A DNA stretch of 64,000 bases from Microbacterium sp. STN6 (GCF_026410545.1 NZ_JAPMIT010000002.1:310001-374000); one strand, 5' to 3'; shown: positions 35,087 to 44,676, counted from the first letter of the stretch. The notes: generated by a model not told the origin, from the letters alone. A program made the numbers and translations.

Positions 35087-36133
35087 ATGAGGGATTATTC
35101 GACGCTTGACTACGCGCCGCTCACGGCAGCGGTCGATCAGGCGCGCCTCGCCGCGTTCCGCCGGCAGGCGAGGTCACAGGGCATCTCCGCTTCAACGGTC
35201 CTCACCTACGTTGTCTTCGCCTTCGTCGCGCTGGTGTTCCTCGCGGTCGGCGGCTCGTTCGTCAGCGCGTTCGTCGCCGTGGGCGCGACGAGCGCCGGCC
35301 CCGGCCTGCTCCTCTGGCCCATCGTCGTTCTCGTGCTGCTCGCGCTCGTCGTGTGGGCGGCCATCGCGGCCTCTCGCAGAAGCTGGCGCCGGCGATACCG
35401 CCTGCACGCCTTCGCCCTCGCCAACGGGTTGCAGGCCATCGGCGGCACCGACCGCCCCGCCTTCTCGGGCGCCATCTTCGGCGTCGGTAGCGACCGAACC
35501 GTCTACGACCGCATCCGCAGCACCGATGCCCCGTTCATCGAGCTCGGCGACTACCGATACACCACCGGCTCGGGCAAGAACCGCACCACGCACCGCTGGG
35601 GCTACCTCGCCATCCGCCTCGAACGCCGGCTGCCGCAGATGGTGCTCGATGCCCGCGCCAACAACGGACTATTCGGGGCCACCAATCTGCCGAGCCATTT
35701 CGCCCGCGACCAGGTGCTGAAGCTCGAGGGCGACTTCAACCGCTACTTCACCCTGTACTGCCCGCGCGAATACGAGCAGGACGCCCTCTACGTCTTCACC
35801 CCCGACCTCATGGCGCTGCTCATCGACAACGCCGGCACATGCGACGTCGAGATCATCGACGACTGGATGTTCGTGTACTCCGCATCCCCCTTCGACATGT
35901 GCGACAGGCGCGTTCTCGAGACGCTGTTCCGCATCGTCGACACGGTGGGCCGCAAGACGCTGAGGCAATCCGGCCGCTACCGAGACGACCGCGTCATAAC
36001 GGATGCTGCCGCAGACCCCGCCGGAAGGGTCGCCCCCGGCGGCCGGCGCCTGCGCACCGGAGTGAACTGGCTCGGGGTGGTGGTCGCCGTGGCGGCCGTC
36101 GCGTACTGGGTGTGGGCGAGCATCCTGCATTGA
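35087..36133 (+). CDS. hypothetical membrane protein
   Basis: Protein of 348 residues that I do not recognise. Two membrane helices near the N-terminus (about 35-62 and 70-95) follow a short helical start, a large soluble domain spans 105-310 and a last hydrophobic helix lies at 328-346 (NWLGVVVAVAAVAYWVWASIL). The soluble part contains paired aromatic/basic segments (YRYTTGSGKNRTTHRWGYLAI), reminiscent of DUF3137-type proteins, but this is not firm. The preceding -10 element predicts a leaderless message. Confidence 0.75.
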   Translation: MRDYSTLDYAPLTAAVDQARLAAFRRQARSQGISASTVLTYVVFAFVALVFLAVGGSFVSAFVAVGATSAGPGLLLWPIVVLVLLALVVWAAIAASRRSWRRRYRLHAFALANGLQAIGGTDRPAFSGAIFGVGSDRTVYDRIRSTDAPFIELGDYRYTTGSGKNRTTHRWGYLAIRLERRLPQMVLDARANNGLFGATNLPSHFARDQVLKLEGDFNRYFTLYCPREYEQDALYVFTPDLMALLIDNAGTCDVEIIDDWMFVYSASPFDMCDRRVLETLFRIVDTVGRKTLRQSGRYRDDRVITDAAADPAGRVAPGGRRLRTGVNWLGVVVAVAAVAYWVWASILH

Positions 36134-36185
36134 GGTTCTGATCGAGCGGCGCACCGAGGGGCCTGCGCCTGTCGTTGCGGCGGCG

Positions 36186-36191
36186 TAGCGT
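36186..36191 (+). promoter_or_regulatory. -10 element of the 36198 gene
   Basis: TAGCGT ends 6 nt before ATG 36198. Confidence 0.45.
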
Positions 36192-36197
36192 GCGGGC

Positions 36198-36590
36198 ATG
36201 GGCAGAACGACGACCGAGATACTGCAATCGCACCTCAGCAAGCGGCTCGCTGGCGACACCGAGAGCGATATCGAGGAGAACTTCGACGAGAACGTGCTTC
36301 TTCTCACGAGCTTCGGCGTCTACCGGGGGCACGACGGCGTACGCGCGTCGGCGGCCGAGCTGCTTCGCGAACTCGGCGGGTCGGTCTTCCACTACAACCA
36401 CACGCTGATCGAAGACGACTTCGGCTTCCTCGAGTGGACGGCCGAGTCAGACGACGAGGTGGTGCGCGACGGCGCGGATTCATTCGTGGTGCGCGACGAG
36501 CGCATCGTGATGCAGTCCATCCACTACACGGCGCGCAGCAGAGACGACACAAACACCGTCAACACGAGTACGCGCGGCACGAACGAATAG
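36198..36590 (+). CDS. NTF2-like (SnoaL-type) protein
   Basis: Protein of 130 residues. The helical start (TTTEILQSHLSKRLAGDTESDIEENFDENVLLLTS, residues about 4-38), the turn GVYRGHDGVRASAAEL and the following strands (YNHTLIEDDFGFLEWTA) are those of the SnoaL/NTF2 fold. Function is unknown. The C-terminus is Thr/Asn-rich and probably disordered. It converges with the GH15 gene. Confidence 0.72.
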   Translation: MGRTTTEILQSHLSKRLAGDTESDIEENFDENVLLLTSFGVYRGHDGVRASAAELLRELGGSVFHYNHTLIEDDFGFLEWTAESDDEVVRDGADSFVVRDERIVMQSIHYTARSRDDTNTVNTSTRGTNE

Positions 36591-36635
36591 CCGAGTCGCC
36601 GCGCGATCGGCGAAATCAGCGCGATCGGCGCGAAC

Positions 36636-38423
36636 TCAGCGCGGCCGGTTGTGATTGCCGCTGTTGATCGCGTCGGCCGCGCGAACCATGGCCAGGTGCG
36701 AGAGCGCCTGAGGCGTGTTGCCCACCTGCCGCTTGCCCTCCACGTCGTATTCCTCGCTGAACATGCCCACATCGTTGGCGAACGACATGAGGCGGTCCAT
36801 GAGGGCGCGCGCGTCTGCGACCCTGCCGCTGCCCGCGTACTGCTCCACGAGCCAGAACGCACAGGCCAGGAACGGATGCTCGCCGGGCGGCAGCCCGTCG
36901 ATGTTCTTCTCGGTCAGGTAGCGCAGCGGCAGGCCGTCTCGAATGAGGTCTTCTTCGATGGCGGCGACCGTGCCGAGCATGCGCGGATCGTCCGGTGCGC
37001 AGTAGCCGACCTGGGGCAGTTGCAGAAGTGACGCATCCACCTGGGTGGTGCCGAAGTACTGCGTGTACGAGTTGCGCTTGGTGCTGAAGCCCTTCTCCTC
37101 GACGCTCTGCCTGGCCTTCTCGCGCAGCTCCTCCCACTTCTCCACGGGGCCCTTCAGGCCGTATTCGCGAACCGCTCGCGCGGCGCGGTCGAACGCTGCC
37201 CACACCATGACGCGCGAATGCGTGAAGTGCCTCGGTTCCCCTCGGATCTCCCAGATGCCCTGGTCGGGCTTCTCCCACTCGGTCTCGAGAAATCCCACGA
37301 GCGCGCGCTGTAGCGACCACGAGAACTCGGTCTCCTTGATGCCCGCGCGCCGCGCCTCGTGCAGCGCCACCATGGTCTCGCCGATCACATCGGCCTGGAA
37401 CTGCTTGGCGGCCGCATTGCCCACCCGCACCGGGCTCGAGCCCTGGTAGCCGGGGAGGCTCGTCAGCTCTCGCTCGAGCAGGTCGCGCTCGCCCGAGAGA
37501 CCGTACATGATCTGCACGTCATGCGGGTCGCCGGCGACGGCCCGCAGCATCCATTGCCGCCAGTGGTTGACGACGTCGTGGTATCCGTGGCTGAGCAGAA
37601 CCGAGATCGTCAGCGACGCGTCGCGCAGCCAGACGTAGCGGTAGTCCCAGTTGCGTGGTCCCCCGAAGCTCTCCGGCAGCGACGTCGTGGCCGCCGCAAC
37701 GATGCCGCCGGTCTCGTTGTGGGTGAGGGCGCGCAACAGCACAAGCGAGCGGATGACCTGCTCGCTGTAGTCGCCGGATTGATGCGTGCGCGCAGCCCAA
37801 TCCGACCACCACTGCCTCGTCGTCGTGATCGCGTCATCGACCGACAGTGGGGGAGGCGGCTCCTTGTGCGAGGCGAACCAGGTGAGGCGAATGTCGACCG
37901 TCTCGCCCTCCTCTACCGTGAAGTCGGCGACGTGCTTGCGGCCGTCGGCCTTCAGCTCGGGGCCGCGCACGATGATCGCATCCGGGCCAGAGACCGCGAG
38001 CAGGCCGCGAGGCGCATCGCCCTTCTCCTTGCGCACCCAGGGCAGCGCATCCGCATACCCGAAGCGGATGCGCAGTTCCTCGTGCATCTCAACCCGCCCG
38101 CGAATGCCCCGCACCCGGCGAATGACATCAGCACGGTGGTCCCCCTGCGGCATGAGATCGACCACCTCGACCTCGCCGTCCGGCGTTACCCAATTGGTGA
38201 TGAGGATCATGCTGTCCCCGTCGTACCGGCGCGTGGATTCGGCCCGCGCATGCGTCGGTGCGAGCAGCCAGCGGCCCTGCTCCTCGGTGCCGAGGATCGC
38301 GCCGAACATCGACGCCGAGTCGTATCTCGGCAGGCACAACCAGTCGATGCTGCCGTCGCGGCCCACCAGAGCTCCCGTGTAGCAATCGCTGATGAGTGCG
38401 TAGTCCTCGATGGGCAATGACAT
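36636..38423 (-). CDS. glycoside hydrolase family 15 protein (trehalase/glucoamylase-like)
   Basis: Protein of 595 residues with an N-terminal beta-sandwich and a C-terminal (alpha/alpha)6 GH15 domain. It begins MSLPIEDYALISDCYTGALV with GRDGSIDWLCLPRYDS, the start common to actinobacterial GH15 enzymes, some of which are trehalases. The catalytic region shows FGGPRNWDYRYVWLRDASLTI and GIWEIRG with the acidic pair. ATG 38423 follows GGAGGGC; ATG 38432 is in frame. With otsA/otsB at 42-44 kb it could balance trehalose breakdown and synthesis. Confidence 0.87.
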   Translation of the reverse strand: MSLPIEDYALISDCYTGALVGRDGSIDWLCLPRYDSASMFGAILGTEEQGRWLLAPTHARAESTRRYDGDSMILITNWVTPDGEVEVVDLMPQGDHRADVIRRVRGIRGRVEMHEELRIRFGYADALPWVRKEKGDAPRGLLAVSGPDAIIVRGPELKADGRKHVADFTVEEGETVDIRLTWFASHKEPPPPLSVDDAITTTRQWWSDWAARTHQSGDYSEQVIRSLVLLRALTHNETGGIVAAATTSLPESFGGPRNWDYRYVWLRDASLTISVLLSHGYHDVVNHWRQWMLRAVAGDPHDVQIMYGLSGERDLLERELTSLPGYQGSSPVRVGNAAAKQFQADVIGETMVALHEARRAGIKETEFSWSLQRALVGFLETEWEKPDQGIWEIRGEPRHFTHSRVMVWAAFDRAARAVREYGLKGPVEKWEELREKARQSVEEKGFSTKRNSYTQYFGTTQVDASLLQLPQVGYCAPDDPRMLGTVAAIEEDLIRDGLPLRYLTEKNIDGLPPGEHPFLACAFWLVEQYAGSGRVADARALMDRLMSFANDVGMFSEEYDVEGKRQVGNTPQALSHLAMVRAADAINSGNHNRPR

Positions 38424-38506
38424 GCCCTCCATACTGCCGCGCTGCGCCGGTCGCCGCGACCCGCCGATGTTCCTGTGGGGCTTGAAAGGGGCCGGATGCG
38501 CGGGGT

Positions 38507-38512
38507 TACTGT
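38507..38512 (+). promoter_or_regulatory. -10 element of the zwf-like gene
   Basis: TACTGT ends 7 nt before ATG 38520. GGGAGG lies in the same gap, too close to act as a normal ribosome binding site. Confidence 0.4.
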
Positions 38513-38519
38513 GGGAGGC

Positions 38520-39896
38520 ATGACCCAACCCGCGAACACCCTCCTCATTCTCGGCGCCTCCGGTGACCTGTCATCTCGACTACTCATGCCGGCCCTCGGC
38601 CAGCTGCTGACGAGCCAGCCGGACAGGCGACTGAACCTCGTGGGATCCGGTGTGGAGGATTGGGATGAGGATCGCTGGCGCGACACTGTCTCGACGTCGT
38701 TCAAGGCGTCGGATTCGAGCGGCGACGCTGTCGACGCCATCCTGAAGGGCACGAAATACATCCCCGCTGACGTTACGAAGTCGGAGGATCTGAAGAAGCT
38801 CCTCGACGCGTGCGACGGCGTGCCCGCGATCTACTTCGCATTGCCGCCCGCGATCACCGCACGGGCATGCGAGGCGCTCGAAGACCTGCAGCTGCCGGCG
38901 GGCACCATCCTCGCGCTCGAGAAGCCGTTCGGCACCGACCGCGACAGCGCCGTCTCGCTCAACCGACAGATTCTGCGGCTTGTACCCGAAGACCAGATTC
39001 ACCGGGTCGACCACTTCCTCGGCAACTCCACGGTTCTCAACATGCTGGGATTGCGCTTTGCCAACCGCATCTTCGAGCCGCTGTGGAGCAGCGACCACAT
39101 CGAGAGCGTCGACATCGTCTATGACGAGTCGCTCGCTCTCGAGGGTCGTGCCCGCTACTACGACAAGGCGGGGGCCCTCGTCGACATGCTGCAGAGCCAC
39201 CTGCTGCAGGTGATGAGCGTGTTCGCGATGGAGCCGCCGGCGACGCTGGATGCGCGCGACATCCGAGACGCGAAGGGTGCGGTGCTGCGGGCCACGCGCG
39301 TCTGGAACGACGACCCGAAGAACTCCAGCCATCGCGGGCGCTACGAGGCGGGCGAGATCGACGGCAGGAAGCTGCCGTCGTACGTTGACGAGAAGGGGGT
39401 CGACCCCTCGCGCAACACGGAGACCCTTGCGCAGGTCGCCTTCGGAATCGAGAACTGGCGCTGGTCCGGCGTGCCGTTCACACTGCGGTCTGGCAAGGCG
39501 CTGGGGGAGCGGCGGCACGAAGTGTGCGTGACGTTCCGCAAGGCGCAGCACGTGCCGAACGGGCTGAAGGGCGTGGAGCAGCCGACCAAGCTGCGCCTGC
39601 GGCTAGGCCCCGACAGCATGGCGCTCGAGCTGAACGTGAGCGGGCCGGGCGACCCGTACACCATCGACTCGTCGACGCTCGAGGCGGATTTCGGGGCCGG
39701 GTCGCTGCGGGCATACGGCGAGGTACTTGAAGGAATCTTCGACGGCGATCCCACGCTCTCTGTGCGCGGTGACGCCGCGGAGGACTGCTGGCGAATTCTC
39801 ACGCCCGTCATCGAGGCGTGGAAGAAGGGCGAGGTGCCGCTCGACGGCTACAAGGCGGGGTCGGCTGGCCCGTCGACCTGGCCCTCGCTCGGCTGA
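38520..39896 (+). CDS. zwf: glucose-6-phosphate dehydrogenase
   Basis: Enzyme of 458 residues that oxidises glucose 6-phosphate with NADP at the entry of the pentose phosphate pathway. The nucleotide-binding motif is LGASGDLSSR (11-20), EKPFG at 134-138, and the substrate site RVDHFLGN at 162-169 carries the catalytic His. It is slightly shorter than the main Zwf of Actinobacteria and may be a second paralogue. It is divergent from the GH15 gene. Confidence 0.9.
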   Translation: MTQPANTLLILGASGDLSSRLLMPALGQLLTSQPDRRLNLVGSGVEDWDEDRWRDTVSTSFKASDSSGDAVDAILKGTKYIPADVTKSEDLKKLLDACDGVPAIYFALPPAITARACEALEDLQLPAGTILALEKPFGTDRDSAVSLNRQILRLVPEDQIHRVDHFLGNSTVLNMLGLRFANRIFEPLWSSDHIESVDIVYDESLALEGRARYYDKAGALVDMLQSHLLQVMSVFAMEPPATLDARDIRDAKGAVLRATRVWNDDPKNSSHRGRYEAGEIDGRKLPSYVDEKGVDPSRNTETLAQVAFGIENWRWSGVPFTLRSGKALGERRHEVCVTFRKAQHVPNGLKGVEQPTKLRLRLGPDSMALELNVSGPGDPYTIDSSTLEADFGAGSLRAYGEVLEGIFDGDPTLSVRGDAAEDCWRILTPVIEAWKKGEVPLDGYKAGSAGPSTWPSLG

Positions 39897-39907
39897 ACGC
39901 CCCTGCC

Positions 39908-39952
39908 GGTCGAGTAGCGCGAAGCGCGTATCGAGACCCGCCTATCGAGACC
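39908..39952. repeat. GGTCGAGTAG...TATCGAGACC palindromic element
   Basis: The 31-nt unit at 39908-39938 is the same as 28712-28742 except for one base, with a second half-copy (TATCGAGACC) at 39943-39952. It lies between convergent genes. Confidence 0.9.
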
Positions 39953-40437
39953 TACGCCACCAGCGGCGGCTGCACCTGCGGAATCTCGCCCGTCACGGGC
40001 TTACGGAGATCGGCCCACACGGTGATGGGCGCGGGCTCCCAGCTGAAGGCCACGGGCTCGAGAGCGTCGGCGTCTGATCCGGCCTCGGCCTCGGCAGGCG
40101 CGTCGTCGGCCGCGACGTGCTGCGCAGGCGCAGCGGCGGGTGCTGGCGCGAGCGCCGCCTCGACCGCGGGAGCACGTGCCGGCGCCGCCTCGGCGCCCTC
40201 GAGCCTCGCCTTCGCCGCCGCGATGTCGCGCACGATCTCGCCCGAAAGCGCGTGCACCGTCACGTCGTGAAAGATCGAGTCGGTGTCGGCCTCGGTGCGG
40301 CGCGTAAGAGTCCACTCGCCGTGCGCGCCGGCGAACGCCGCAAGGCGCGCATGCACGAGCTCGAAGATCACCTCTTCACTCAGCTGCGGCGCAGGGGCTG
40401 CGGGCGGGGCAGCGGCGTGGCGCCTGCGACCAAACAT
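39952..40437 (-). CDS. hypothetical protein
   Basis: Protein of 161 residues that I do not recognise. A basic start (MFGRRRHAA) and an Ala/Pro linker precede a small helical/strand domain (about 19-78, ELVHARLAAFAGAHGEWTLT). A long Ala-rich low-complexity region follows and a short conserved-looking end (FSWEPAPITVWADLRKP). The stop codon TAG overlaps the neighbouring palindromic element. It could be a cytosolic protein of unknown role. Confidence 0.65.
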   Translation of the reverse strand: MFGRRRHAAAPPAAPAPQLSEEVIFELVHARLAAFAGAHGEWTLTRRTEADTDSIFHDVTVHALSGEIVRDIAAAKARLEGAEAAPARAPAVEAALAPAPAAAPAQHVAADDAPAEAEAGSDADALEPVAFSWEPAPITVWADLRKPVTGEIPQVQPPLVA

Positions 40438-40528
40438 CGCGGGATTCCTCTCGAGCGGTCGGACTACTGCCTACAGTCTGGCGTGTCAAGCCCCGATTCG
40501 ACGCGGAGACACGCCGCCCGGCGTGCCG

Positions 40529-40720
40529 CTACTTGCCCTCTGCTTCGAGCTTCTTCGAATCCTGCGCCGTCGTGCCGATCGCGATCGCGAGACTCAGGCC
40601 CCAGCTCACCCACATGAGCGCGAGCTTCCAATCGCGCGGCCCCTTGGCGGTCGTGCGCACGAGAGAGATCGCTCCCGTCGCCGCTCCGATGATCGCTCCG
40701 TTGAACAGGTACTTGCGCAT
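40529..40720 (-). CDS. small hypothetical membrane protein (63 aa)
   Basis: Peptide of 63 residues starting MRKYLFNGAIIGAATGAISL, with one short hydrophobic segment there and a second (LALMWVSWGLSLAIAIGTTA) before a charged end. A good site (GGAGGGAATGGC) precedes the ATG. Family not recognised. The Gly-rich first segment is typical of small envelope proteins. Confidence 0.7.
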   Translation of the reverse strand: MRKYLFNGAIIGAATGAISLVRTTAKGPRDWKLALMWVSWGLSLAIAIGTTAQDSKKLEAEGK

Positions 40721-40882
40721 GCCATTCCCTCCGTCGCCCCCACGCTACGCGGTCGAGCGGCATTCGCCAGCGGCTGCTCGTGGCGCGACTGGGCGTCGAC
40801 GCCGTCTCGGCAGTACAGTGAGCGAGCCGCGCGCGCTCTCGCCGTGAGACAACTCCGAGAGACAGCCCCTGAGAGAAGGTCA

Positions 40883-42040
40883 ATGCGAACCGTAGTGGTC
40901 GGATGCGCGTTGCTGGCCGCCGGCGCCGTCGCGCTCGCGATCGGGGTCGTGCCCCCGGCATCCGCCCTTCTGCTGTGGCAGCGGGTCTGGCCCGTGCTGC
41001 TCTTCGTGGCGGCCATCACGGTCGTGACCGAACTCGCGGCGGCGGCGGGACTCTTCGATGCGCTCGCCGCCCGGGCCGCCGTGCTGGGGCGCGGCCGAGC
41101 GTGGCTGCTGTGGCTGCTCGTGGTCGCGCTCGCGGTTCTGAGCACGGTGTTCCTCTCGCTCGACACGACGGCGGTGCTGCTGACGCCCGTGGTGGTGCTG
41201 CTCGCCCGGCACGCGCGGCTCGACCCGCTGCCGTTCGCGCTGACGACCGTGTGGCTGGCGAACACGGCGTCGCTGCTTCTGCCCGTCTCGAACCTCACGA
41301 ACCTGCTGGCCCTGCGCGCCATGGGCATGCCGCACGCGGTGGCGTTCGCGGCGCTCACGTGGGCGAGCGCGCTCGCGTGCATTCTGGTGCCCGTCGCCCT
41401 GATCGCGTTCGTCTGCCGGCGATCCCTCGGCGCGCACTACGAGCCAGGGCCGCCCGAGCCGGCCGCCGATCGTTCCCTCTTCGTCGTGGCCGCCATCGTG
41501 GTGGGGGCGCTGCTGCCGGCGCTCGTGTCGGGGCTGCCCGTCTGGATTCCGGCGGTCGCGGCTGCGGCCATCCTTGCCGTCGCCTTCGCGCTTCGCCGGC
41601 CCCAGGCGGTGCGATTCCGTCTCGTGCCCTGGCCCCTTCTGCTTCTGGCATGCGGCCTGTTTCTCGTGACGGATGCGGCGCATGCGCTCGGTCTGGGCCA
41701 GGCGCTCGCCGCCGTGGTGGGCACGGGAGACGCACCGCTCGACCTGCTGCGTGTGTCTGCGGCAGGCGCACTCGGGGCCAATCTCGTCGACAACCTGCCG
41801 GCGTATCTCGCTCTCGAGCCCACCGCCGGCTCACCCCTGCGGCTGGTCGCCCTGCTCATCGGCGTGAATGCGGGCGCGCTGATCACGCCGTGGGCGTCGC
41901 TCGCCACCCTGCTGTGGCACCAGCGGCTGGTGGCACTCGGGGTGGGCATCTCGTGGCGCCGCTACATGCTGCTCGGCGCAATTGCCGCGCCGCTCACGGT
42001 CGTCGCCGGCACGGCCGCCCTGCTGCTCACCGCATCCTGA
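40883..42040 (+). CDS. SLC13/ArsB-type anion permease
   Basis: Membrane protein of 385 residues with about ten helices in two repeats. The motifs LDTTAVLLTPVVVLLAR and ANTASLLLPVSNLTNLL in the first half and GANLVDNLPAYLAL in the second are the paired helix-turn regions of ArsB/NhaD-type transporters. It may export arsenite or another oxyanion, but no ars regulator or reductase is nearby. ATG 40883 has GAGAGAAGG upstream. Confidence 0.82.
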   Translation: MRTVVVGCALLAAGAVALAIGVVPPASALLLWQRVWPVLLFVAAITVVTELAAAAGLFDALAARAAVLGRGRAWLLWLLVVALAVLSTVFLSLDTTAVLLTPVVVLLARHARLDPLPFALTTVWLANTASLLLPVSNLTNLLALRAMGMPHAVAFAALTWASALACILVPVALIAFVCRRSLGAHYEPGPPEPAADRSLFVVAAIVVGALLPALVSGLPVWIPAVAAAAILAVAFALRRPQAVRFRLVPWPLLLLACGLFLVTDAAHALGLGQALAAVVGTGDAPLDLLRVSAAGALGANLVDNLPAYLALEPTAGSPLRLVALLIGVNAGALITPWASLATLLWHQRLVALGVGISWRRYMLLGAIAAPLTVVAGTAALLLTAS

Positions 42041-42125
42041 GAGCCCCGGCCGAGAGCGCCCTCGACTGGTAGCCTGACGACGTGCGGCGGGCCGCAAGGC
42101 CCCCGGGATCGGATGCGACATTTCA

Positions 42126-43781
42126 GTGAACAACGGCACCAGTACCCCCAGCCAGAAGCACAGCGCCAGCCAGAAGAACAGCGCCGCGAGCGGCAAGCGC
42201 GAGACCTTCGACCTCGTGATCGTCTCGAATCGTCTGCCCGTCGACCGGGTGACCGACGAGCAGGGCAACGCCGACTGGCGCACCTCGCCCGGCGGCCTGG
42301 TCGCCGCACTCGAGCCGATGATGCGCGCCGAAGACGGCGTGTGGATCGGCTGGCCCGGCATCGCCGACGAGGAGCTTGAGCCGTTCGAGATCGGCGGCAT
42401 CGACCTGATCCCCGTGATGCTCACCGAGAAGGATTTGCAGGAGTACTACGAGGGCTTCGCAAACGACACCCTGTGGCCGCTGTACCACGACGTGATCGCG
42501 CCGCCCAGCTACCACCGGGAGTGGTGGGATACGTATGTCGCCGTCAACAAGCGGTTCGCGCAGGCGGCGGCTGCGGCATCCGCTCATGGTGCCGTCGTGT
42601 GGGTGCACGACTACCAGCTGCAGCTCGTGCCGCAGATGTTGCGCGAGGCGCGACCCGACCTCATCATCGGGTTCTTCAATCACATTCCGTTCCCGCCATA
42701 TGGCATCTACTCGCAGCTGCCGTGGCGCCGGCAGATCGTGGAGGGGCTGCTCGGGGCCGACGTGATCGGGTTCCAGCGGCTGGCCGACGCAGGCAACTTC
42801 GCGCGGGCCGCCCGCCGGCTCAAGGGCTATGACACGCGCGGCTCGATCATCGAGGTGCCGATCGATCGCGACGACCCGGATGCCGGCTCGCACCGCCACG
42901 TGACGACGAACCGGCACGGGCAGCTGGTGCGCACGGTTCTCGCCCGGCAGTTCCCGATCTCCATCGACACGCAGATGTTCCAGGAGATGGCGAGCCGGCC
43001 CGAGATCCAGGAGCGCGCGAGGCAGATTCGGCACGACCTCGGCGACCCGCAGACCATCATGCTCGGCGTCGACCGGCTCGACTATACGAAGGGTATCGGG
43101 CACCGGCTCAAGGCGTATGGCGAGCTGCTGGCCGAGGGGCGCGTCTCGCCAGACGACGTCGTGCTCGTGCAGGTCGCCAGCCCGAGCCGCGAGCGCGTGG
43201 AGACCTACCGGCTGCTGCGTGACGAGATCGAGCTCACGGTCGGCCGCATCAATGGCGACTACAGCACGATCAGCCACACCGCCATCAACTACCTGCACCA
43301 CGGTTACCCGCGCGAAGAGATGGTGGCGCTCTACCTGGCCGCCGACATCATGCTCGTGACCGCACTGCGCGACGGCATGAATCTGGTCGCCAAGGAATAC
43401 GTCGCCACGCGCATCGACAACGGCGGCGTGCTCGTGCTCAGCGAATTCGCCGGAGCCTCAGACGAGCTCCGGCAGGCGCTGCTCATCAACCCGCACGACA
43501 TCGAGGGCCTGAAAGACACCATCGTGCGCGCCATGGAGATGCCGAAGGCAGAGCGCGGCCGGCGCATGCGGGCACTGCGCAAGCGGGTGCTGACGAATGA
43601 CGTCGGCAAGTGGTCGCGGGCGTTCCTCGACGCGCTGGTGAAGACCGCGCACGGGGCCCACGCGCCGCAGCGCCAGCCGGGGCACGAGACCCGGGAGCGC
43701 GAATCCGGGCACGAGGGCGACGAGGGCGGCCACGCGGCCGGCGGGCACCAAGCCGGGCGAACGGCGGGGGAGGGCGAGTGA
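42126..43781 (+). CDS. otsA: trehalose-6-phosphate synthase
   Basis: GT20 glycosyltransferase of 551 residues joining UDP- or GDP-glucose to glucose 6-phosphate. Key segments are SNRLPVDR and SPGGLVAAL near the start, WVHDYQLQLVP, NHIPFP, GVDRLDYTKGI and DGMNLVAKEYVA. The core ends near residue 515; a His/Gly/Glu-rich tail of about 35 residues (GHEGDEGGHAAGGHQ) follows and is unusual. It overlaps otsB by 4 nt (GTGA). A likely promoter -10 (TAGCCT) is at 42070. Confidence 0.95.
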   Translation: MNNGTSTPSQKHSASQKNSAASGKRETFDLVIVSNRLPVDRVTDEQGNADWRTSPGGLVAALEPMMRAEDGVWIGWPGIADEELEPFEIGGIDLIPVMLTEKDLQEYYEGFANDTLWPLYHDVIAPPSYHREWWDTYVAVNKRFAQAAAAASAHGAVVWVHDYQLQLVPQMLREARPDLIIGFFNHIPFPPYGIYSQLPWRRQIVEGLLGADVIGFQRLADAGNFARAARRLKGYDTRGSIIEVPIDRDDPDAGSHRHVTTNRHGQLVRTVLARQFPISIDTQMFQEMASRPEIQERARQIRHDLGDPQTIMLGVDRLDYTKGIGHRLKAYGELLAEGRVSPDDVVLVQVASPSRERVETYRLLRDEIELTVGRINGDYSTISHTAINYLHHGYPREEMVALYLAADIMLVTALRDGMNLVAKEYVATRIDNGGVLVLSEFAGASDELRQALLINPHDIEGLKDTIVRAMEMPKAERGRRMRALRKRVLTNDVGKWSRAFLDALVKTAHGAHAPQRQPGHETRERESGHEGDEGGHAAGGHQAGRTAGEGE

Positions 43782-44602
43782 GCGGGGAGGCCGGCATGAG
43801 CGACGAGGCCGGCGGCGAACACAACGACGAAGCGGATGCCGCGCTGCACGCCGCGCTCGAGAAACTCGCGGCCACCGAGACTCTGCTCGTCGCGCTCGAC
43901 TTCGATGGAACGCTGGCGCCGTTCGTCGACGACCCGCAGCACGCGCGGGCAACCCCGGAAGCCAGGGCGGCCATCGTCGAGCTCGCCGCCCTGCCGCGCA
44001 CGATCATCGCCTACATCTCCGGCAGGCCCATCGCGAGCCTCGCCCGCCTCGCCGAGGCGGGCCCCGCCGACCTGCTGATCGGCTCGCACGGCGTCGAGAC
44101 GCGCCTCGACGGCGAGCACGCCGAGCTGGCTCTGGAGCAGAGCGAACGCGAGCGGCTCTCAGACCTCGACGGCGTACTCGAGGCCGTGGTCGCGGCGAAC
44201 GAGGGCGCGCACATCGAACGCAAGCCCGCGGGCATCGCGTTCCACACGCGAGGCATGCAGGCGGATGCGGCGGCGGCGGCCGAGGCCGCCGCCCGCCGGG
44301 CCGCGCAGGATGCCGGCGGCGGGTTCACCGTGCGCGGTGGCAAGAGCGTCGTCGAGTTCGCGGTGCGCGGCCAGACCAAGGGCGACGGCGTGAGACGCCT
44401 TCGGGCGCACACCGAGGCATCCGCTGTTCTCTTCGCGGGCGACGACGTGACCGACGAGGACGGCTTTCGCGCGCTGGGCGGCGACGACGTCGGCATCAAG
44501 GTAGGCGAGGGCGAGACGCTCGCCGCCTACCGTGTGGCCGACACGGATGCGCTCGCCGCCGCTCTCGCGCAGCTCGCGGCCCTCCGCCGCGCCGCGCTCT
44601 GA
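43778..44602 (+). CDS. otsB: trehalose-6-phosphate phosphatase
   Basis: HAD-superfamily phosphatase of 274 residues that releases trehalose from trehalose 6-phosphate. The HAD motif I is LDFDGTLAPF, motif II YISGRP, Lys in the RGGKSVVEF area, and the last motif AGDDVTDEDGFRAL. GTG 43778 overlaps the otsA stop; ATG 43796 behind GGGAGG is the alternative. With otsA it forms the OtsAB pathway for osmotic and stress protection. Confidence 0.93.
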   Translation: MSGEAGMSDEAGGEHNDEADAALHAALEKLAATETLLVALDFDGTLAPFVDDPQHARATPEARAAIVELAALPRTIIAYISGRPIASLARLAEAGPADLLIGSHGVETRLDGEHAELALEQSERERLSDLDGVLEAVVAANEGAHIERKPAGIAFHTRGMQADAAAAAEAAARRAAQDAGGGFTVRGGKSVVEFAVRGQTKGDGVRRLRAHTEASAVLFAGDDVTDEDGFRALGGDDVGIKVGEGETLAAYRVADTDALAAALAQLAALRRAAL

Positions 44603-44664
44603 GCGCCACCTCGTCTCGTCTCACGCGGGAATGACACGTGCGCGGAGCCGTTTCGCTTTGGTTC

Positions 44665-44670
44665 TAGACT
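44665..44670 (+). promoter_or_regulatory. -10 element of the ilvD promoter (leaderless)
   Basis: TAGACT ends 6 nt before the ilvD ATG, so the transcript should start at the A of ATG. No Shine-Dalgarno sequence is present. Confidence 0.55.
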
Positions 44671-44676
44671 CGTTCC

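Noticed and set aside
40529-40961. Longer minus-strand frame covering the 63-residue membrane protein
   Set aside because: The short form has a good ribosome binding site and typical membrane segments in its own frame; the longer frame is a different reading with Arg-rich shadow composition.
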